64,000 bases of DNA from Periweissella cryptocerci (GCF_004358325.1 NZ_CP037940.1:1054001-1118000), one strand, 5' to 3'. Positions 26,833 to 40,099 are shown, counted from the stretch's first letter. The notes: a model not told the origin generated them from the sequence alone. Numbers and translations: made by a program.

Positions 26833-27538
26833 GGCTAAATTTTTTCTAACGTGGAATTTGGATATGTGTCTCAGATTGATTCCCACTACGAGACTGGAAC
26901 CAGTCTGGACACCGTGATGGAAGACAAGCATTTGAAGCCACAGTGCGGTCTTCAAATGTTTGCGAAGCTTGGTTCGCTAACGCGGCAACCATCTTCACAA
27001 ATCCATAATCAGTAACGAAACCCGTTACTGATTATGCCATCACGGTGCGAGCTAAAGTCCAGCCTGGTTCCAGCCTCTTCGTTAGTTTGCGTAGATATTC
27101 TGACTAGTAATATGCCGTAATCCTTGTCGCTGCAAGTTTAGCGGTAATCAATAGTTCAACGCTTATCTAGCGGAGTGACTGAAAATCACATTGTGGCCGC
27201 CAGGCTTTACACCGAAATGGGACGAACTTGACACCATGTGTCAGGTTTGTCGCTGAGGGTAGATGAGCAGTCTTTTGGCTTTAGCCATTAGACTGCCAGC
27301 TATCCCGAATTGCCCAAGACAGACATCCAGCCTGCAAGGCTAATCTAATCGCGTTAGGATTAGATTCAGTATTTTGTGAAACAAAATGCTGGGATGTTTT
27401 GCGTTGCCGGTTCGCAGGCATAAGCACGTGGCTTGGGCATGTGCTTCCATTTCGGTGCACAATGTGATTTTCAGGCACGCAGTGGCATCATACATCTCAT
27501 CACATTTTATAAATTCCACGTCAGACGGAATAGAGCCT
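26833..27538 (+). repeat. structured intergenic repeat, copy R6 (type B, two modules)
   Basis: Ends GGCTAAATTTTTTCTAACGTGG and CACGTCAGACGGAATAGAGCC are related inverted repeats. Module 1 (about 26847-27082) is closed by CTGGAACCAG-t-CTGGAC with GTCCAG-c-CTGGTTCCAG, then CACCGTGATGG/CCATCACGGTG, with the hairpin ATAATCAGTAACG/CGTTACTGATTAT inside. Module 2 is closed by a perfect 17-bp stem, 27179-27195 with 27458-27474. It keeps the type A layout: hairpin GACGAACTTGACAC/GTGTCAGGTTTGTC, GGGTAG/CTATCCC, CAGTCT..TGGCT/AGCCA..AGACTG, TGCCCAAG/CTTGGGCA. Fills the 26600-27545 gap. Confidence 0.88.
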
Positions 27539-27545
27539 AAAATAC

Positions 27546-28373
27546 TTAGTTTGTTCGATCAACCTTACTGTGGATAAACATCATGCCGACTAATGTGAAA
27601 CACGCAAGTGCAAGTACAAGCCGCATCAGTAATTCAACCCACGCCATACCAGTTGGCGGAAAGTAATTAACTAGCCCCTTTACAGTCTGCGCTGATTTAA
27701 CATTGCCTTTTTTGCCACCATGCTTAACTACACCATCCGTACTTGGTAACTCAATATCTAAATTCGGATCGGTAACTGTTTTACTTTTTCCCGCAGTCGC
27801 AGTGTGGCCCACGTCGTTGATATCTGTATTATCAGCATCACCAAAACTACTCTTAGGGAAAATATATATATGATTATCGTTATCATCCCGTGCACTAACC
27901 TGCGCTGGCAAATTAACAATTACTGGATCCATTGTTTTCGCTAATTTTTCATTAGCTAGCTCGTTAACTACATACAAGCCATGTGTTAAACCCGTGCTTT
28001 GGTCAATGGTCAACACGCCATGTTGATCCGTCCGTCCTTGATAATGGCGGGCCCGTTTCCCAGTAACAACCTCATATGTGTTTGGCTGCTTACCAGAAGG
28101 AATTGCGTCACTTTTTGCTTCAACTAAATCAACCGTATAGCTAATATCGCTAACTGCTTGCACCTGATTGCCGTAATTATCCGTGACAATCTCAACTGGC
28201 TGCGTACGCCCTTTTTTCAGCTTATTAATCCGTTGATTGTCCATCAGGGCATACTTGGTAATAGTTATACTCACATTTTTGCTATCATTTGCCATTACGT
28301 GTTTTGCCACCAAGCCGCCTGATAAGCACATAATAATAAAACATCCCAACAAGATTAGTGGCCGTTTTTTCAT
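27546..28373 (-). CDS. minor (basal or ancillary) pilin, cell-wall anchored
   Basis: The 275-aa surface protein has a signal peptide (RPLILLGCFIIMCLSGGLVAKHVMA). The middle is a beta-rich prealbumin-like domain (VDLVEAKSDAIP... LTHGLYVVNELANEKL) with IYIFPKSS, similar to a pilin motif. The C-terminal sorting signal is NYFPPTGMA, a hydrophobic helix, then HSKVDRTN; FPPTG stands where LPxTG is usual. The start is at 28373 after AAGGAGG. An upstream frame extension to 28463 reads through that site. It is third in the pilus operon and probably anchors the fibre to peptidoglycan. Confidence 0.82.
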   Translation of the reverse strand: MKKRPLILLGCFIIMCLSGGLVAKHVMANDSKNVSITITKYALMDNQRINKLKKGRTQPVEIVTDNYGNQVQAVSDISYTVDLVEAKSDAIPSGKQPNTYEVVTGKRARHYQGRTDQHGVLTIDQSTGLTHGLYVVNELANEKLAKTMDPVIVNLPAQVSARDDNDNHIYIFPKSSFGDADNTDINDVGHTATAGKSKTVTDPNLDIELPSTDGVVKHGGKKGNVKSAQTVKGLVNYFPPTGMAWVELLMRLVLALACFTLVGMMFIHSKVDRTN

Positions 28374-28477
28374 TTTAGTGACGCCTCCTTTCGTAGTTGT
28401 GGCTTTCATTAGCGTAATCGTTAGCGTTTCAAGGGACGAAAGTAAGGCGCACGAGCAAATCATTTACTACAACAGCC

Positions 28478-29305
28478 TTAACTTTTGGTGCTACTATGGC
28501 GCGTTTCGCGCTTAGCTTTACGATGGCGCCACCAAGTGACAACGGCAATCAGTAACGTTATTAAGAGCGCGAACATATAAACTAATTTATTGTAGCCCAA
28601 CAAAGTCCGGTCTTTGACGGGTTCGGCCTGCATTGGCACTCGTGTTCCGCGTACCAGCAACCGGTGATCATTAATACCTGTGGGCGTGCAAGTTAACAAA
28701 GTTACATAATCTTGCCCTGCCACTATTTTGGCGCGTTTCACGTCATCTGGTTTCACAATCGAAATATTGTCGATTTTATACTTCATCTTACGATTGAGGG
28801 CTGTGACATAGAAAACATCCCCCAACTTGAGATTTTCTAATTCGGTAAAAATCTTGTCATCTTTTAAGCCACTATGCCCAGTAACGATGGCGTGGGTGTT
28901 TTTTCCACCAACGGGAACTGAGGTGTCATCAAAGTGACCAAGCCCTTTTTTTAAGACCTGTTGGCTAACACCGTGTTTTACTGGTAAAACTAAATTCAAC
29001 TCCGGTACTTCGACCAGCGCCATCATCTCAGAATCAGCGAGCACATCATCATACTTTATTGGTTTTTTTACCCAATGACCGCTCTGTTGCACATCGTACA
29101 ATTGCCGATTATACTCATCGGCTTTTTTTAAACTCGCCACCACTTCCGGTGTCGGTGATGTTTTTATCTCATCTCTATATTTCGAAATGCCGTAGCTGCG
29201 TTGTTGATTTGACATAATCTCACCAATCACCGGAAATGCCAATAATGCTAATCCACCAACAAGTAAGAGCACTCCGAGGACAATTTTAATAATTTTATTT
29301 TTCAT
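28478..29305 (-). CDS. srtC: class C (pilin-polymerising) sortase
   Basis: The 275-aa sortase links pilin subunits by transpeptidation at the outer membrane face. N-terminal membrane helix (about residues 5-25) and C-terminal helix (about 240-258) followed by basic residues, as in class C. Catalytic His in ATGHSGL, Cys in YVTLLTCTPTG, Arg in LLVRGTR. A canonical DPF/DPW lid motif before the core is not obvious. It sits between the major and minor pilin genes, 24 bp after the former. Confidence 0.92.
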   Translation of the reverse strand: MKNKIIKIVLGVLLLVGGLALLAFPVIGEIMSNQQRSYGISKYRDEIKTSPTPEVVASLKKADEYNRQLYDVQQSGHWVKKPIKYDDVLADSEMMALVEVPELNLVLPVKHGVSQQVLKKGLGHFDDTSVPVGGKNTHAIVTGHSGLKDDKIFTELENLKLGDVFYVTALNRKMKYKIDNISIVKPDDVKRAKIVAGQDYVTLLTCTPTGINDHRLLVRGTRVPMQAEPVKDRTLLGYNKLVYMFALLITLLIAVVTWWRHRKAKRETRHSSTKS

Positions 29306-29328
29306 TACAATGTCCTCATTTAGTTTGC

Positions 29329-31044
29329 TTACCCTTCGATATCGTTTTTCTTAGACTTTTTCAAAATCACTACCGTCCCGCCGATTGCAAGCGTCAAACC
29401 AAGGACAACATAAATGTAGCCATTTGATCCAGCAACTGGGAAGTTACTAATTTTGTGATTCACAATGATTGCTTCATATTTATCGGAGTTACCTGGGAAT
29501 GTGATAGTTGCGTCATACGTATTAGAAGTGCTGCTAGTCATCGGATTAACTAAAACTGCCTTACTAGTTTTTTCAAAACCAGCTGGGGCGGTAATTTCTT
29601 TCAAGTAGAAACTACCACCAAATTCATCAGTGCCCCAATATTCAAGTGGTAATCCACTAAATGAACCCTGACCAGTTGCACTAGTTGTTACCACGTAATG
29701 TTCAAAATTGGCCGCATTACCGGCTTGATATTGTTTAAAATCACTATCTGAATAAACCATGCCCTCAACTGCTGTCCCAGTCTTACCTTTCCAAAAAGGT
29801 TGTGTCAAAGCGTCATCGGCATACAATTCAAATTGTGCACCAGGTAACCCGTCCGTATTAGCATAACTAGACGAGATATTACCAACCTTCAAGATATTAA
29901 AACCACCAATCAGGGTCTGGGCTGTACCAATGTTAGTGCTATGAGTGTCCACAGTGTTACTAGATGAGTGTGTGTATACGGCATCCGTGTTAAAAATAAC
30001 CGAAAAATCATTTTTAACAATCCCTGCCGTAACCGTTGTCGGTAACTTAGCATCGTAGCGAACGTGGACTTCTTTCGTATTACCCGCAACTGCATTGTAG
30101 TTATATAGCTTTGTGAGCCCGGCGGCCGTGAAGACCACGGTAACTTTATTCCCAGTAGTGGTTAATTCATAGTCATCGGTGGCAGTTAATACCGCTGCAC
30201 TCGTGCCGACCCCCATAGTCACGGTAACCGTGTTAGTTTGCAATGTCTTATCTGACCCCAAATCATTGGTAACTGAAAGACTACCTTTTTCATTCATCCC
30301 AGTGGTACCAACGTGTGCAGGAATATTAAAGCCTAAATCATAGGTGATTGTGTTCCCCGCACCGGCGCCCCAGTTCGTCTGCAAATTACCCGAACTATCA
30401 ACAATTCGTGTCATTGGTTTTACATCTTCATCTGATTCTTGGAGTAATTTATTTTTTGGATAAATAGAAATCATGTTATTAACATTATCATCGCTATCAA
30501 TCATCGGAATTGACACAATGATTGGTGCCATCAGTGGGCCGTCTTGGTCAACGACACCACTTTGTGTGACCAGATAATACCCATATTTCATATTGTCAAA
30601 CACTAGTGGTCCATTAGCCACCGTTCCAGATGGTCCACTACCAGATATTTGATAATTCGCACCATCACTACCGTTCGCCGTCGTTGGTGCTTTCATGTCA
30701 CTTGGCGTGTATCCGCTGGCCGGTCTAATCGGTTGGATTTTAAATGATCCTTTAGCATACTTCCAAGTATCCGGGACCGTGATTGGTTTCCCATTTTTAG
30801 CCAACGCATCACCGCCCTTAGCTGTTTGCGCAATATAATTATAAATCGTAATCCCAGTACCAGTTTGCTCACTCGCCTGAGAATTCCCACTATTTAAATT
30901 TGTACTAGTATATGCTTTCACTGACCGTTCAATTCCTACTGTATCAAGTAAAGTCCCACCAAGTAACGCAGGTGCAACCACACCACCCGCTAATGTCACC
31001 GTCGTTAACGCTGCCATAATCATGTTCTTCATATTTTTACGCAT
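29329..31044 (-). CDS. major pilin (fimbrial backbone), isopeptide-forming
   Basis: The 571-aa surface protein would form the pilus shaft. Signal peptide about residues 1-38. The pilin motif ISIYPKNKL (about 197-205) supplies the lysine used by sortase C. The E-box region FYLKEITAPAGF (about 490) supplies the glutamate for an internal isopeptide bond. The C-terminus is ISNFPVAGSNGY, a hydrophobic stretch, then KKSKKNDIEG; FPVAG is an unusual sorting motif. AAGGAG precedes the ATG. First gene of a three-gene operon; no large tip adhesin is present. Confidence 0.9.
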   Translation of the reverse strand: MRKNMKNMIMAALTTVTLAGGVVAPALLGGTLLDTVGIERSVKAYTSTNLNSGNSQASEQTGTGITIYNYIAQTAKGGDALAKNGKPITVPDTWKYAKGSFKIQPIRPASGYTPSDMKAPTTANGSDGANYQISGSGPSGTVANGPLVFDNMKYGYYLVTQSGVVDQDGPLMAPIIVSIPMIDSDDNVNNMISIYPKNKLLQESDEDVKPMTRIVDSSGNLQTNWGAGAGNTITYDLGFNIPAHVGTTGMNEKGSLSVTNDLGSDKTLQTNTVTVTMGVGTSAAVLTATDDYELTTTGNKVTVVFTAAGLTKLYNYNAVAGNTKEVHVRYDAKLPTTVTAGIVKNDFSVIFNTDAVYTHSSSNTVDTHSTNIGTAQTLIGGFNILKVGNISSSYANTDGLPGAQFELYADDALTQPFWKGKTGTAVEGMVYSDSDFKQYQAGNAANFEHYVVTTSATGQGSFSGLPLEYWGTDEFGGSFYLKEITAPAGFEKTSKAVLVNPMTSSTSNTYDATITFPGNSDKYEAIIVNHKISNFPVAGSNGYIYVVLGLTLAIGGTVVILKKSKKNDIEG

Positions 31045-31245
31045 AGTCTAAAATCTCCTTGTTTCGTAGTTTTTAGATGATAGCTGAAAACATACCTATC
31101 TCTTGTAACTAATGTTAACCAACAAATTTGAACAACCATCAAGCAACATGTGAAGAATCACGCAAGAAGCGTGTACTTTTTAATCAAATTCCCATAATTA
31201 TGGACACTTTTCAAATATCTATCTTGAACAATTTTGGAACAAAAT

Positions 31246-31290
31246 AAAAAGCCAACATATCAACGTTTTTAAACGCGAATGCTGACTTTT
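31246..31290 (-). terminator. terminator after YitT gene
   Basis: Leftward AAAAGTCAGCAT..CGTTT / AACG..ATGTTGGCTTTTT. It separates the YitT gene from the pilus operon. The remaining leader, 31045-31245, shows no promoter I trust. Confidence 0.75.
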
Positions 31291-31326
31291 CATAATTGCT
31301 AGGGATTATGTTGCAAACCCCTTTGG

Positions 31327-32223
31327 CTATTGTTTAACATCAATCAAACCTTTTTTTGCTTTATTCTGTAAATCTTCATCCCAGAAATTCCCGTACAAGT
31401 TCACGGTGTTCACTAGATTAATGAACGCATCGTCGTCAACAGCTTTAACGGCCGTTTCCATCGGATACAATTCATACTTTGAAAGAACCATCATCAATGT
31501 GCTTGATGGTTGGCGTGAAAATGCCCCTTGCGAAGGTAACACGGTAATCCCACGAATTAATTCCTTGTGCAAGGCAGCAATCACTGCATCCGGTTGATCA
31601 GTCACGATAAAGGCCGTGAGCTTCTGGTGACGCGTGTAGAGTGCATCAATGACCCGTGTCGTCGCGTAGATACCGATAATCGTGTACATCGCATTATTCC
31701 AACCAATATTGAAACCGGCAATCACAACAATTACCATGTTAATCGCCATCGCAATTGTCCCAACTGATTTACCAGTTGTCTTCTGCAAGACCATGGCGAC
31801 AATATCCATCCCACCAGTAGAGAAACCAAGCTTGAGGGTCAAGCCACTAGCCGCCCCAAGGAAAATCCCACTGAAGAGACTCGCTAACAAAGTATTATGC
31901 GCAATATTTGCCACTGGCATCACCAAAGTTAAGATAGACGCCGTGAAGATATTGATGAAACTCCAGATAGTGAATTTACCACCAATTTTCAACCAGCCAA
32001 TGACAGCAATTGGAATATTAAAGAGCAAAATAAATATCCCCGTTTGAAATGAGGTGTGCAATGTTGAATTCAAAACCCATGTCACCAGTTGAGCCACCCC
32101 ACTCATCCCGCCAGTAAAAATATTATTCGGTACTAAAAATTCGTTAATCGCAATCGCTTGGAAGAACGCGGTCACAATTAATACGACAACTTTAATGCTG
32201 TTTTCTTTAATTTTATTATTCAT
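31327..32223 (-). CDS. YitT-family membrane protein (DUF161 + DUF2179)
   Basis: The 298-aa protein has five to six membrane helices (residues about 10-200). ITAFFQAIAINEFLVPNNIFTGGMSG-like N-terminus and LGFSTGGMDIVAMVLQK are YitT signatures. A soluble DUF2179 domain follows (RHQKLTAFIVTDQPDAVIAALH, ITVLPSQGAF). The family's function is not established. The start is placed at 32223, 9 nt after GGGTG; an earlier ATG at 32268 lacks a site. Confidence 0.87.
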   Translation of the reverse strand: MNNKIKENSIKVVVLIVTAFFQAIAINEFLVPNNIFTGGMSGVAQLVTWVLNSTLHTSFQTGIFILLFNIPIAVIGWLKIGGKFTIWSFINIFTASILTLVMPVANIAHNTLLASLFSGIFLGAASGLTLKLGFSTGGMDIVAMVLQKTTGKSVGTIAMAINMVIVVIAGFNIGWNNAMYTIIGIYATTRVIDALYTRHQKLTAFIVTDQPDAVIAALHKELIRGITVLPSQGAFSRQPSSTLMMVLSKYELYPMETAVKAVDDDAFINLVNTVNLYGNFWDEDLQNKAKKGLIDVKQ

Positions 32224-32328
32224 TTTATAACACCCGTAAATCCTTTGTATTTTGTGCCTAATGTCCATTTAAACATAGTCACATTCAAGTAGCTAGCCTA
32301 TTTCCAATTCCGTGTGAATTCTTAGTGC

Positions 32329-32334
32329 TATAAT
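32329..32334 (+). promoter_or_regulatory. extended -10 promoter for FUSC gene
   Basis: TGC-TATAAT, 34 nt before the TTG start at 32368. No good -35 is visible. Confidence 0.5.
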
Positions 32335-32367
32335 GGATTATCCGTAAATTAAGGAGGATTAATTTTT

Positions 32368-33425
32368 TTGAACACAATACGTGCACAATTTATTCGGTCG
32401 GAGCACAATCCCGACCCAGTTCTACGTCCGATTGGTGCTGGACTCGCAATGTTAATTCCATTATTAGTTGGCTTGCTAACCCACGATATGCGCCTAGCTG
32501 CCTATGGCGTGTTAGGATCGTTTAGCTATCTCGCTTTCCAACATAAGACTCTTACATATAACGTTCGGGCAATCTTTTTACACGGTGTTGTCTTGTTGTT
32601 TGCATATGGACTGGGAATGATTTCATCCATGATGCCTTGGACAATCCCATTCTTCATCGCGATTATTTCATATCTCGGTTATATCATTGTCAAAATATTC
32701 CAGATTCCAAAGCCGGGACACTTTTTTGTGATTATGCTGTATGCAACTGGAACGAGTACAAGTGTACCTGCCAGTCACATGCTCCAAGCCCTTGGTTATA
32801 TGACAATCGGGGTTGGTGCTTCGATTATCATTGGTAACCTAATTTCATTAATTGAACGCCTGCCGCACACTTACACGTCTGCCGATGAACGTTTTCGGGG
32901 TCTCCACCATACTGACAAATACTACGTCATGTTATACAAGCGTCCTGACATCTTGTTAGACGCCTTTCACTTCGCAGCAATCCTCTTATCCTCTTTGTCG
33001 CAGGTTATATTTCATACCTACTACGTGGCTCTAATGGCTATTGGATTCTGATTTCATGTGGTGCCGTCCTTGCCGGCGAAGAAGTCGACCGCATTAAGAA
33101 GCGCTACATTTATCGAATTATTGGCAGTGTCGTTGGTCTGTTAATTGGCTTAATTTTATTGGAATTACACTTACCAATGGTCGCACTGATTGTTATTCTG
33201 ATGTTCTTGAATATTTGTGTTGAATACTTCATGCCTCGCAACTACGCAATTGCCAATTTCTTTACCAATCCGCAAGTCCTGTTGCTCGCCACCTTAACAA
33301 CACATTTCACCTTTGGCTTAATTCTGTCACGTTTTTGGGGCATTATTATTGGTAGCATCTTAGCATTCTTCCTGTATGCGCTCGCTAATCATGCAATGAA
33401 TGTTTTAAATCAGGAATATAAATAG
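32368..33425 (+). pseudogene. FUSC-type membrane protein, broken by one-base frameshift
   Basis: Two adjacent reading segments form one FUSC/aromatic-acid-exporter-like protein of about 352 aa. The first (to 33051) has four to five membrane helices. The second, continuing from about 33000 in the next frame, reads FVAGYISYLL..GYWILISCGAVLAGEEVDRIKKR and then more helices to NVLNQEYK. Lengthening the TTT at about 32994-32996 to TTTT joins the frames. The start is TTG with AAGGAGG upstream. A single missing T may be a sequencing error rather than a true pseudogene. A terminator follows at 33456. Confidence 0.75.
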
Positions 33426-33455
33426 TAATTCTCACGTATTTACAGGGTACATGTT

Positions 33456-33516
33456 AAAAATCCCCATATGATCGCAGTCTCGCTTGCTAAGACTTGTGAC
33501 CATGTGGGGATTTTTT
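33456..33516 (+). terminator. terminator of FUSC gene
   Basis: AAAATCCCCatATG / CATgtGGGGATTTT with a 34-nt loop and T6. It has T-tracts in both directions. Confidence 0.75.
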
Positions 33517-33545
33517 GATTTATTACCGTAGCTTCCAGACATACG

Positions 33546-33583
33546 AAAAAACCGCTAATCAGCTATTTTTAACTGACTAGCGG
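33546..33583 (-). terminator. terminator of secreted-protein gene
   Basis: Leftward ACCGCTAGTCAG / CTGATTAGCGGT followed by T6. It lies about 125 nt after the stop at 33712. The stretch between holds nothing recognisable. Confidence 0.75.
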
Positions 33584-33711
33584 TCTCTATTAGTGCGGTT
33601 TAGGTGGCACTTAACTTTAGTCCCTAACCTTTGGTACATCTGGTGCACACAATATTTGTTGTCCAGTCCGTTGCACACTTACGGGTCATAATTCTCAATA
33701 ATATAGTGCTA

Positions 33712-34278
33712 CTATCCAAAATACTTTTTGTTTAATTTTTGCACTTTTTTCATCGCAGAGTATGGGCCACTTGCACTATCATATGATGCATATTGATTCT
33801 TTTGTTTCTTCTGAGTATACATAGCAAACCATCGTGCACCGCCTGCAGTTCCGGTTCCTGATTCAATCAACATTTTCTGCTTTACACCGTGTACGCGGAG
33901 TGTGACAACACGATAAAGTAAACTCCAATAAGTAGTCCCCACACCATAAACATTTTTCTTGATTCCTTGACCAGATACTTTTGAAACATTGAATTTTGTC
34001 GTTCCAAAGATACTAGATGACGTAGTAAGTTTAAACTTCATTCCTTCTTTGTTTAACGTCTTAGCAGTCATTGAAATCTTATGCGTGTACCCGTTTTCTG
34101 TACAATACCATTTTTTACGCATATTTGCTGGAATATTTTTCTTTCGACTGTACTTCAGTTCTGCACGTGCTGTTTGTTCATTTGTCATCACGTCAGAAGA
34201 TGCACTTACTGACGTACCGACTCCACCACATACTAAACCTGCACATAATAAAGCTGTACCGATTTTTAACTTATTCAT
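33712..34278 (-). CDS. small secreted protein, unknown
   Basis: The 188-aa protein has a clear signal peptide (KLKIGTALLCAGLVCGGVGTSVSA, cleavage near SVSA-S). The mature part is basic and beta-rich with paired aromatic residues (WYCTENGY, TTYWSLLYR, ARWFAMYTQKK), and one cysteine. I do not recognise a family. The start is set at 34278, directly before the signal peptide. A perfect 23-bp inverted repeat covers the leader and ends at this ATG, with the GGAG ribosome site in its loop. An alternative start at 34305 lies in that loop. Confidence 0.68.
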   Translation of the reverse strand: MNKLKIGTALLCAGLVCGGVGTSVSASSDVMTNEQTARAELKYSRKKNIPANMRKKWYCTENGYTHKISMTAKTLNKEGMKFKLTTSSSIFGTTKFNVSKVSGQGIKKNVYGVGTTYWSLLYRVVTLRVHGVKQKMLIESGTGTAGGARWFAMYTQKKQKNQYASYDSASGPYSAMKKVQKLNKKYFG

Positions 34279-34340
34279 TTTCAATTGGTTGTCATATAAC
34301 TCCATCCCCAGATTAACTTATATGACAACCAATTGAAAAT
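34277..34340 (-). promoter_or_regulatory. leader hairpin over the start of the secreted-protein gene
   Basis: Perfect 23-nt arms, 34277-34299 and 34318-34340, separated by 18 nt. In the mRNA the loop carries GGGGATGGAG and the 3' arm runs into the start codon. It is not followed by a T-tract, so a translational switch or protein-binding site is more likely than a terminator. Confidence 0.75.
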
Positions 34341-34502
34341 TAGATGCTTGAAATTCAAGCTAAAATGGTTTTGTCGCCCGATTTGTCACTCAGTTACAAA
34401 CTATTATCGCAAGGCTGCGCTAAAGTATTCCCCCATACTTTTGTTTCTGTTCAACATCGTCGTTCCCATAAACAGTGCTACCATGCTTACTTACCGCGCA
34501 CG

Positions 34503-34544
34503 AAAAAACGCTCCAACTATTGAAATAACAATAATCAGAGCGCT
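34503..34544 (-). terminator. terminator after tRNA-Thr
   Basis: Leftward AGCGCTC..ATTATTG / CAATAGT..GAGCG followed by T6. Confidence 0.8.
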
Positions 34545-34567
34545 TATCCAAACTATTCGTTCCATGA

Positions 34568-34640
34568 TGCCGTTTAGGTGATTCGAACACCTGACCCTCG
34601 GTTTACGATACCGATGCTCTACCAACTGAGCTAAAACGGC
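34568..34640 (-). tRNA. tRNA-Thr (CGT)
   Basis: Cloverleaf with acceptor GCCGTTT/AAACGGC and anticodon CGT in the loop ATCGTAA. CCA is not encoded. It is last in the rRNA-linked series but lies beyond a terminator-like hairpin. Confidence 0.94.
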
Positions 34641-34665
34641 AAAATCATAATCAAAATTATGAAAT

Positions 34666-34700
34666 AAAAGCGATGTTAACATTATATTAACATCGCTTTT
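34666..34700 (-). terminator. strong hairpin between tRNA-Asn and tRNA-Thr
   Basis: Perfect 14-bp arms AAAAGCGATGTTAA / TTAACATCGCTTTT with a 7-nt loop, placed 5 nt after tRNA-Asn. It could end rRNA operon transcription or act as a processing site. Confidence 0.82.
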
Positions 34701-34704
34701 GGTA

Positions 34705-34777
34705 CTCCGGCAGGCGGGCTCGAACCGTCGACAACCTGATTAACAGTCAGGTGCTCTACCAACTGAGCTATGCCGGA
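34705..34777 (-). tRNA. tRNA-Asn (GTT)
   Basis: Cloverleaf with acceptor TCCGGCA/TGCCGGA and anticodon GTT. CCA is not encoded. It is 17 nt after 5S rRNA. Confidence 0.95.
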
Positions 34778-34793
34778 ATAATTTAATATAAGC

Positions 34794-34909
34794 ATGGCGA
34801 CGTCCTATCCTCGCAGGGAGCGATCCCCCAACTACTTTTGGCGCTACAGAGCTTAACTTCTGTGTTCGGCATGGGAACAGGTGTATCTTCTGCGCTATCG
34901 CCACCACAC
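34794..34909 (-). rRNA. rrf: 5S ribosomal RNA
   Basis: About 116 nt. GTGGTGGCGATAGCGCAGAA at the 5' end, CCCATGCCGAACACAGAAGT and the 3' GGACGTCGCCATGC are all typical. Ends are estimated from the terminal stem. Confidence 0.95.
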
Positions 34910-34989
34910 TCTTATATCAATTACTGAGGTATTAATTTGACTTAATCTCTCAAAACTGAATACTATCATTTATTACTTAATCTTACCGG

Positions 34990-37895
<2,906 letters not shown>

Positions 37896-38102
37896 TCTTT
37901 CGATACGGTTAATTTTTGAGCGGTCAACTTGGTAGTTGACCTTTAAAGCGAGATAAAACTATTGTTTTAAAACTCAAAAAAACGCGATGTTCTCGGCTCA
38001 ATTTAATAATATAAATATTAAAAATTGAATTGATTAATTAATTTAAATGATAGTATTCAGTTTTCAAAGAACAAGTTTTACATCGTAACCCGAGGGTTAC
38101 AA

Positions 38103-38175
38103 TGGAGAATAGCGGGATCGAACCGCTGACCCCCTGCTTGCAAAGCAGGTGCTCTCCCATCTGAGCTAATTCCCC
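38103..38175 (-). tRNA. tRNA-Ala (TGC)
   Basis: Cloverleaf with 5' GGGGAATTAGCTCAG and anticodon TGC in the loop TTTGCAA. In the 16S-23S spacer. CCA is not encoded. Confidence 0.96.
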
Positions 38176-38181
38176 ATGATA

Positions 38182-38255
<74 letters not shown>

Positions 38256-38340
38256 ATGGAATTGGGTAAATCCAATTAATATTGAGAAGTAAACCTCTCA
38301 AAACTAAATAAAGTTTTGACAAATGTGTAAGTTTCCGTAT

Positions 38341-39818
<1,478 letters not shown>

Positions 39819-40004
39819 AGTCTTGATGACTCTTTTGTTATCCTGAATCAATTACCGGGGGAGGTAATTGATTCAATTTATTTGCGAAATTGACTTTTGC
39901 AAATCTGTACATCTTAGATTCAAAATCTAAGACCCTTACATCATTTGATTGTCAAAACTTTATTCAGTTTTCAAAGATCTACGTGTCTATCTGACAACTT
40001 AATT

Positions 40005-40034
40005 ATTATATCAAACCAACAATCAATATGTCAA
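40005..40034 (-). promoter_or_regulatory. rRNA operon promoter (proximal)
   Basis: Leftward TTGACA (40029-40034), an 18-nt spacer and TATAAT (40005-40010), about 190 nt upstream of 16S. Between it and 16S lies a boxA-like CTTTGAAAACTGAATAAA near 39958-39975. Confidence 0.85.
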
Positions 40035-40099
40035 CACTTTTTATTATTAAAGATGTAAGCCGAATCGCTTGACAGCAACGACTTGCGCTCCTCAACAAC

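Noticed and set aside
26833..27538. R6/R7 as a CRISPR array, group II intron or insertion sequence
   Set aside because: There are no regularly spaced direct repeats, no domain V/VI-like intron end or reverse transcriptase, and no transposase frame.
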